Origin: an uncultured Planctomycetaceae bacterium | GTDB lineage: Bacteria; Planctomycetota; Planctomycetia; Planctomycetales; Planctomycetaceae | Assembly (NCBI GenBank): GCA_903861195.1 | Contig: CAIOTJ010000200.1 | Span: 1 to 64,000, forward strand | DNA: 64,000 bases | Reading direction: 5' to 3' | Shown: positions 59,109 to 64,000 of the stretch, in pieces | Layout of the letters: every line of letters starts with the position of its first letter | Numbering within the stretch: position 1 is the first letter of the stretch | Program-made: the position numbers and the translations under genes | Notes under the pieces: generated by a model | Seen by the model: only the letters and a program-made list of their open reading frames with translations | What the model was told of the DNA's origin: nothing | Databases searched by the model: none

Positions 59109-61292
59109 ATGCTGTCCCGATTTTACAAGAACTCCAGCCGCACCATCCTGTGGCTGCTCGCCCTGTCGTTCCCGTTCATCCACTGGCAAGCCCAGTCGAT
59201 CCGGTCGAACAACGACATTGAGACATGGCTCCCTGTGGAGTCCCCTGTCCGGGCAGCGTACGAGCAGTTCAAACGCGACTTTGGAGTCGAGGAACTGGTC
59301 ATGATCGGCCTCGAGACACAACGTGTCTCCGAGCGCCAGATCGAAGCCCTGTGCGGCCGCCTCGATCGGCTGCCCGGCGTCCGCCAATGCTGGTCCCCGG
59401 GTCGGCTGCGGGGCACTATGACCGAAATGGGTGTGCCCGAAGATCAGATCGCGCAGCGTCTCCGCGGCCTGGCTGAATCGGATGATGGCCATCTCGCCGG
59501 GGTCGCCGTACTGCTCTCGGCCACCGGGTTGAAAGACCGGGCGGGCACCGTCCGCGATGTCGAGGCCGAGCTGAAGTACTCGGGGCTGTACGGCCCTCAA
59601 ACCGCCCTTTCCGGGGGACCGGTGGTGATCACCGAGATGGATCGCCTGGGAGGGAAGAAAGAAAATACGAAGTTCTTCCTCATCACCCTCGTGATCTGTC
59701 TGCTGCTGCTGCGATATTGGGTGAACGACTGGAAACTGGCGTTTTCGGTGCTGGCCCTCACCATCTGGACCATCGATTTCACCCTCGCGGTGTTCAAGTG
59801 GTGCGGCGGTGAAATGAACTTCATCCTCGGGGCCCTGTCGGTCATGGTGATGGTGTTCACCCTCGAAGCGTCGATTCACGTCATCCATTATTTTCGCGAA
59901 TCGCAGCATTCCGCCGACACCCTGGGATCCGCTCTCACGCTCTGCTGGCGTCCCTGCCTGATCTCGCTGATGACCACCGCGGTCGGCCTGTTCTCGGTCA
60001 GCGTCACCGACATCGCCCCCGTCACCCAGTTTGGCTACGCCGCCGCTTTGGGAGCAGTGATCGCCATGGCCGGCGGCCTCACCATCACCCCGGCCATCCT
60101 CGCCGTGCTGCCCCAGAAACCGGGCGAAAGTCACGCCGAAGAGGGTCTGTTCTTCGCTCGGCTGGCCCATTGGCTCCTCCCCCGTCATCGCCTGGTCACC
60201 GTCGTCTTCCTGCTGGCTGGTGCGGTTGGGCTGGTGGGCCTCAATTGGCTTGAAACCAAGATTGAGCCCCTCGATTTCCTGCCGCAGAACAGTCAGGTCG
60301 TCACCGATGTGAACCGCATCCGCGAACACCTCACCAGCCTCGACTCGATTGAAGGAGTGGTGGAGTTCAGCGACCCCGCCCAACCCTTCACCGAACGGCT
60401 GGAGGTCGTGCGGGGGCTGGAGCGGAAACTGTCGGAGCATTCCGCAGTCCGGCATGTCATGTCGGCGGCGATGTTCTTCCCCGATCCGCTCCCCGACAAT
60501 CCGATGAAGCTGCTCCCCATCCTGCAGAAGGCGCAGGCCCAGAGCAGCACCTCCGAATTCGTGGTCGATGGTCAGCGATCGTGGCGAATCTCGGCCCGCA
60601 TCGAGTGTCCCGCGGGCCAGAACCTGTCGCAGGTCTATGACGAGCTCAACGCTCTGGTCGCCGGTGAACCACTGCGGCTGACCGGTCTGGCGCCACTGAT
60701 CGAACAGGCCCAGCACGAGATGCTCAATGGCTTCTGGAAGAGTTTCACTTCGGCCTTTCTCGTCATTGGGTTGGTGATGACGATCGCCCTTCGCTCGGTG
60801 CGGATCACTCTCCTCGCGATGGTGCCGAACGTCCTGCCCATGGGAATCATTTTCGGAGTGCTCGGCTGGATCCGGTTCCCGGTCGACATCGGGATGATGA
60901 TGACCGGCAGCATCGCTCTCGGCATCTCGATCGATGGCACTTTCCACCTTTTGGTGCGGTACCGCGACCAACTGCGGACGGGCATGAGCAATCTCGAGTC
61001 GGTGCGGGTCGCGTTGGTTGCCACCGGCGGTCCCATCTTCGAATCGATCGTCGTCTCCAGCATTGGCATGCTGGCCCTGGCCATGAGCAGCTTCGCCCCC
61101 ACCTACCGGTTCGGGCTGCTGATGGCCGTGCTGCTGTTGGCCACCCTCGTCGGCGATCTGCTGCTGCTCCCCGCCCTGCTCTGCTTCGGCGGTGATTCCC
61201 CCCGCACCAAATCCGACGTGCCTCCTCCGGTGTTCCTCGAAAAGACTCGGAAGGTGCCTGTCCCGGCCGCAACGCGAGACAAGGTCGCCTGA
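59109..61292 (+). CDS. MMPL/RND-family membrane transporter
   Basis: A protein of about 727 residues with two similar halves, each with a large extracytoplasmic loop followed by five or six helices. Helix 1 is TILWLLALSFPFIHW. The first helix bundle starts near residue 185 (FFLITLVICLLLLRYW), and the second near 540 (FLVIGLVMTIALRS). The conserved GISIDGTFHLLVRYRDQL lies in the second half, similar to sterol-sensing/MMPL modules. Such proteins move lipids or hydrophobic compounds. The ATG at 59109 gives the family-like start; an upstream start at 59004 would add a poor leader. The SDR/SCP2 gene follows after 267 bases. Confidence 0.85.
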   Translation: MLSRFYKNSSRTILWLLALSFPFIHWQAQSIRSNNDIETWLPVESPVRAAYEQFKRDFGVEELVMIGLETQRVSERQIEALCGRLDRLPGVRQCWSPGRLRGTMTEMGVPEDQIAQRLRGLAESDDGHLAGVAVLLSATGLKDRAGTVRDVEAELKYSGLYGPQTALSGGPVVITEMDRLGGKKENTKFFLITLVICLLLLRYWVNDWKLAFSVLALTIWTIDFTLAVFKWCGGEMNFILGALSVMVMVFTLEASIHVIHYFRESQHSADTLGSALTLCWRPCLISLMTTAVGLFSVSVTDIAPVTQFGYAAALGAVIAMAGGLTITPAILAVLPQKPGESHAEEGLFFARLAHWLLPRHRLVTVVFLLAGAVGLVGLNWLETKIEPLDFLPQNSQVVTDVNRIREHLTSLDSIEGVVEFSDPAQPFTERLEVVRGLERKLSEHSAVRHVMSAAMFFPDPLPDNPMKLLPILQKAQAQSSTSEFVVDGQRSWRISARIECPAGQNLSQVYDELNALVAGEPLRLTGLAPLIEQAQHEMLNGFWKSFTSAFLVIGLVMTIALRSVRITLLAMVPNVLPMGIIFGVLGWIRFPVDIGMMMTGSIALGISIDGTFHLLVRYRDQLRTGMSNLESVRVALVATGGPIFESIVVSSIGMLALAMSSFAPTYRFGLLMAVLLLATLVGDLLLLPALLCFGGDSPRTKSDVPPPVFLEKTRKVPVPAATRDKVA

Positions 61293-61383
61293 ACGTCTGC
61301 TCAAGACTCGTTTCTGAACCCTGACCTTGATCTGGCGGGCAATTGACCCCCCGGATCGGGCCCCTAGAATGGGAGTTTCCATT

Positions 61384-61415
61384 GGTTTTCCTCCCGGGTT
61401 TTCCTCCCGGGTTTT
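61384..61415. repeat. 13-base tandem repeat upstream of the SDR gene
   Basis: The unit GGTTTTCCTCCCG recurs with period 13, about two and a half copies. It lies in the spacer between the MMPL and SDR genes, 145-175 bases before the latter. It may be a slippage product. Confidence 0.85.
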
Positions 61416-61559
61416 CGGAAAACTCTCCGCGAGGGATGTGAGTGAACCGCGGAGTCGCCTCGAACCTGTGTGAAGCCAAGGTCGGCTTGATCTCCAGTCA
61501 TGCCCCTTCTTGGCGGCGGACTTTTGGGGTCGCCGCATGGGGACAACCTGGATTGCATC

Positions 61560-63041
61560 ATGAAGGACTACGTGTTGATCACCGGGGCCACGGGGCTCCT
61601 GGGACGCTATCTCCTGCGCGACCTCACCCTGGCCGACGCGCGGCTGGCGGTGCTGGTCCGCCCGGCCCGCAAGGCGTCGGCTTGGCAGCGGGTCGAGAAC
61701 GTCATGTGCTACTGGGAAAAGGATCTCGGGCGGCAACTCCCGCGGCCGGTGGTTCTGGAGGGGGAAATCACCGAACCCGATCTGGGACTTGATTCCCGGG
61801 GGATCCGGTGGGTCGCCGAGAACTGCGGCCGATTCCTGCACAACGCCGCCAGCCTCACCTTCGAAAGCACCAGTCCCACCGGGGAACCCTGGCGCTCCAA
61901 CATTGAAGGGACCCGCAACGTTTTGGAACTCTGCCGCCACGCCGGCATCCGCCAGTTCCACCACGTCTCCACCGCGTATGTCTGCGGCCTGCGGCAGGGT
62001 CTGATCCTCGAGTCCGACGTCGATGTCGGCCAGACCCTGTCCAACGACTACGAGAAGAGCAAGCTGCAGTCGGAACTCTCCGTCCGCAACGCCCCCTTCC
62101 TCGACCAGGTTACCGTCTACCGCCCCGCCATCATCGTCGGCGACTCGGTCACCGGGCACACCACAACCTACCACGGATTTTACGCCCCTCTGCAGGCGGT
62201 CGCCGCCATCTCGATCGCCGCCGAGCGAACTCCCACCGGCAATATCAACGAATCGTCCCGCTTCCCCCTCTCGGGCCACGAGACCAAAAATCTCGTTCCC
62301 GTCGACTGGGTCTCGGCGGTGATGACACATGTCTTCACCCATCCCGAAAACCACGGGCAGACCTATCACCTCACCCCCCGCCACCCCGTCACGTCGCGAC
62401 TGCTGGCCGATGTGATTGAGGAAACCATGGGGCTGTATCGGGTGCGCTTCGAAGGGGGGGGACGCTCGCTGGTCGGACTGACCGAAAACGAGGCGCTGTT
62501 CGCCCAATTGATTCAGGTCTATGCCTCCTACTGGAAGGATGACCCGATCTTTGACACCACCAACACCGATCGCGCCGCTCCCCACCTTCCCTGTCCTCAT
62601 ATGAACCGCAAGGTGCTGTTGATGATGGCCCGCCATGCGGTCTCGATCAATTTCACCTCCCCCCGCGACCGTCCGGTTGTTCCCGTCTTCGATACCCCCG
62701 CGTGGCTCGAGCCGTTGTGCGAGGCTCACCACGCTGCCCAACCCTCCCCCGAGCCCAAGATTGCCCTGCGGGTCGTGGGGCATGGAGGCGGCGATTGGAC
62801 GCTGGCCTTCTCGGGCGGGCGACTGGTCACCGCGACCCCCGGGCTTCCCGAACGTGGTTCGCCCCTCATCGAGACGTCGGTCGACACGCTGCTGCAACTG
62901 CGTGAGGGAACCGTAGGCGTCCCGGCGGCAATGGCTGCGGGCCAAATCCGGCCCCTGCAAGGACTCGCTCCCTCCCGCGCCCAGCAGATCGTCGACGACC
63001 TGTTGGTGGTCACGTCCGAAGCGCAACATCTTCGGGCCTGA
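61560..63041 (+). CDS. SDR thioester-reductase-like protein fused to an SCP2-like domain
   Basis: About 493 residues. Residues 1-340 are an extended SDR/NAD-dependent reductase domain of the thioester-reductase/male-sterility type: YVLITGATGLLGRYLLRD, HHVSTAYVCG and the YEKSK catalytic Tyr/Lys. Residues 400-490 look like an SCP2/sterol-carrier-like lipid-binding domain (WTLAFSGGRLVTATPG, IETSVDTLLQLREG, AGQIRPLQG). That would couple acyl reduction with lipid handling, and the adjacent MMPL transporter fits a lipid theme. The ATG at 61560 begins the Rossmann strand directly; the frame starting at 61500 adds a Gly-rich leader. SCP2 identity is an inference from pattern. A terminator follows. 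Confidence 0.75.
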   Translation: MKDYVLITGATGLLGRYLLRDLTLADARLAVLVRPARKASAWQRVENVMCYWEKDLGRQLPRPVVLEGEITEPDLGLDSRGIRWVAENCGRFLHNAASLTFESTSPTGEPWRSNIEGTRNVLELCRHAGIRQFHHVSTAYVCGLRQGLILESDVDVGQTLSNDYEKSKLQSELSVRNAPFLDQVTVYRPAIIVGDSVTGHTTTYHGFYAPLQAVAAISIAAERTPTGNINESSRFPLSGHETKNLVPVDWVSAVMTHVFTHPENHGQTYHLTPRHPVTSRLLADVIEETMGLYRVRFEGGGRSLVGLTENEALFAQLIQVYASYWKDDPIFDTTNTDRAAPHLPCPHMNRKVLLMMARHAVSINFTSPRDRPVVPVFDTPAWLEPLCEAHHAAQPSPEPKIALRVVGHGGGDWTLAFSGGRLVTATPGLPERGSPLIETSVDTLLQLREGTVGVPAAMAAGQIRPLQGLAPSRAQQIVDDLLVVTSEAQHLRA

Positions 63042-63492
63042 GTTCTCCGGTGCGGTCATCCCAATCCTGAGGTCTGCGTCCCTGTCACGGGCCGGTTGCC
63101 ATTGGGCGGCCGGCCCGTTTCCATTTCCGTGGGGTCGCACCTGCACCGACGGCTCACGGGTTCGCATCATGCCCCCTCCCGCCTGGCACGACCGACCATT
63201 CCTCCCGCACCCCACGCAGGTCGGGCAGCGGCCCCACGGGAACAGACATCGGGACTGGGAAATCTCTGGACGGCGTCCATCCCGCAGCCACCCCCATTTC
63301 CCCCAGCCTTCCCCTCTTTCCGCGCGCCGGTTCCCGCCCTCTGCAAGGAGCGACGGTAAATCTTGCAAGCGGGTGGCGGGGCGACTATTTTCTGAGCTCG
63401 CCAGTTGGCATCGGCTTCTCGCCTCGCGAGGCGCCGCCAGACCGAGCCAGTGACTTCCCGGGTCATGATGACCCTCTGCAGGAGACTCAAGG
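63042..63492. other. Intergenic region with terminator
   Basis: About 450 bases. Apart from the hairpin at 63087-63118, it shows short open frames with Pro/His/Arg-rich, shadow-like composition. No gene or RNA is supported; the promoter of the 63493 gene should lie here. Confidence 0.5.
63087..63118 (+). terminator. Intrinsic terminator after the SDR/SCP2 gene
   Basis: ACGGGCCGG (63087-63095) and CCGGCCCGT (63110-63118) form a perfect 9-base stem, with extra GCC/GGC pairing inside the loop. TTCCATTTCC follows. It lies 46 bases after the stop. Confidence 0.7.
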
Positions 63493-63897
63493 ATGAGCGC
63501 CCTTCGGCTGTTTGCCCCCGCGGAACTGCAATTGTTTCCCCGGGATGAGGTCTCGCCCCCGGGGCTGTCCCCAGCGCTGGGTGATGACGACGGAGCCGTG
63601 CTGCCGTTTCCCACGTTGCGACGCACGGCGAATGGGGTGCGAACCGGCACTGCCTCCCGAATGGTGACAGGCCATTCGATGGCGCGGAATTCCTGGGATT
63701 CGGCTGCCACGCAGACTCCGCTGGACCGGGCCCGGCTGCTGCACACCCATCGCTGCTGTCCGGACTGCGGCCGGGGGGGCACCGTTCCCCGGGAAGCCGC
63801 CGGAATACAGGCGGTCTGCCTCTCGATGCCAGTCCCCGGCACATCGACCCTCCTCGGTTTCGGCTGCCACCACTGCGGCCACGAGTGGAGCGTCTGA
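63493..63897 (+). CDS. Small zinc-ribbon-like hypothetical protein
   Basis: A 134-residue protein. The C-terminal half has two Cys pairs, CCPDCGRGG and CHHCGHEW, about 37 residues apart, forming a likely zinc ribbon. The N-terminal half is Pro/Leu-rich and unstructured in appearance. AGGAGA lies 10 bases before the ATG at 63493, a good ribosome site. No membrane helix or signal peptide. Proteins of this kind are frequent and uncharacterised in planctomycetes. It is the last gene seen before the window end. Confidence 0.7.
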   Translation: MSALRLFAPAELQLFPRDEVSPPGLSPALGDDDGAVLPFPTLRRTANGVRTGTASRMVTGHSMARNSWDSAATQTPLDRARLLHTHRCCPDCGRGGTVPREAAGIQAVCLSMPVPGTSTLLGFGCHHCGHEWSV

Positions 63898-64000
63898 GCT
63901 TCACGGAACGGGCGGCCTGATCCGTACGGTCGGTTTTCCAACCTGCCGCGAATTGCCACTCCCATCCAACTCCCCCCTCCCTGGCGGCGCGCACCACCTT

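Noticed and set aside
57759-63965. A single minus-strand open frame of over 2,000 codons
   Set aside because: Only its C-terminal 348 residues (from 58805) have a signal peptide and PD40 repeats. The rest lies antisense to the MMPL, SDR and zinc-ribbon genes and is Arg/Gly/Glu-rich, as expected from GC-rich codon usage.

Overview
The window is GC-rich, gene-dense bacterial chromosome and reads as a member of the Planctomycetota. The evidence is the gene set. It includes a DUF1501 Tat-exported protein, a DUF1559 protein with a prepilin-type N-terminus next to a small transthyretin-like lipoprotein, and a secreted arylsulfatase. It also includes several proteins with one or two zinc ribbons followed by a membrane segment, a beta-propeller/di-heme cytochrome fusion, a seven-CxxCH multihaem/TPR protein, and a tetrahydromethanopterin C1 gene (fhcD/ftr). 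No genus can be named from sequence alone. No rRNA, tRNA, CRISPR array, prophage or intact insertion sequence was recognised. Housekeeping genes (serS, argG, obgE, pcrA/uvrD, csrA, purine nucleoside phosphorylase) are mixed with accessory metabolism.

Layout. 1-4 kb: C-terminal part of an MscS channel with a cNMP-like domain, a DUF1501 protein, and a membrane PIN/TRAM nuclease. 4.3-13.6 kb: a minus-strand series with the PcrA-type helicase, a YbaK-type deacylase, a sulfatase, a CoA-binding protein, serS, an M20 peptidase and a CPBP membrane protease. 13.8-24.9 kb, plus strand: a PLC/GDPD-like secreted protein, csrA after a long leader, an APC permease, an 814-aa zinc-ribbon membrane protein, a three-subunit molybdenum hydroxylase (FAD, 2Fe-2S, Mo subunits) and a conserved unknown. 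25-29.4 kb, minus strand: a zinc-finger membrane protein with Gly/Pro/Met repeats, an anti-sigma-like zinc protein, PNP, a decayed coding fragment and a 60-aa membrane peptide. 29.8-35 kb, plus strand: argG, a PPP phosphatase, a sodium:solute symporter and a secreted esterase.

35.3-47.2 kb, minus strand: a Gfo/Idh/MocA oxidoreductase overlapping the propeller/cytochrome fusion, obgE, the lipoprotein/DUF1559 pair, and two tandem cyanophycin synthetases. A divergent ABC exporter with an extra N-terminal domain follows at 47.6 kb. 50-53.5 kb, minus strand: an unknown protein overlapping the multihaem/TPR cytochrome, then a DUF420 membrane protein. 53.8-57.7 kb, plus strand: ThuA, formyltransferase FhcD and a GT-C-like membrane protein. 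57.8-63.9 kb: a TolB-like propeller (minus), an MMPL/RND transporter, an SDR reductase with an SCP2-like C-terminus, and a small zinc-ribbon protein.

The strongest candidate for something new is the cyanophycin locus. The two synthetases show complementary motif losses. The first-transcribed copy keeps the N-domain HCS/HxxEH signature but has a degenerate ATP-grasp domain. The second has a canonical ATP-grasp and Mur domain but has lost the N-domain signature. This suggests an obligate pair with divided labour, with the divergent ABC protein a possible functional partner.
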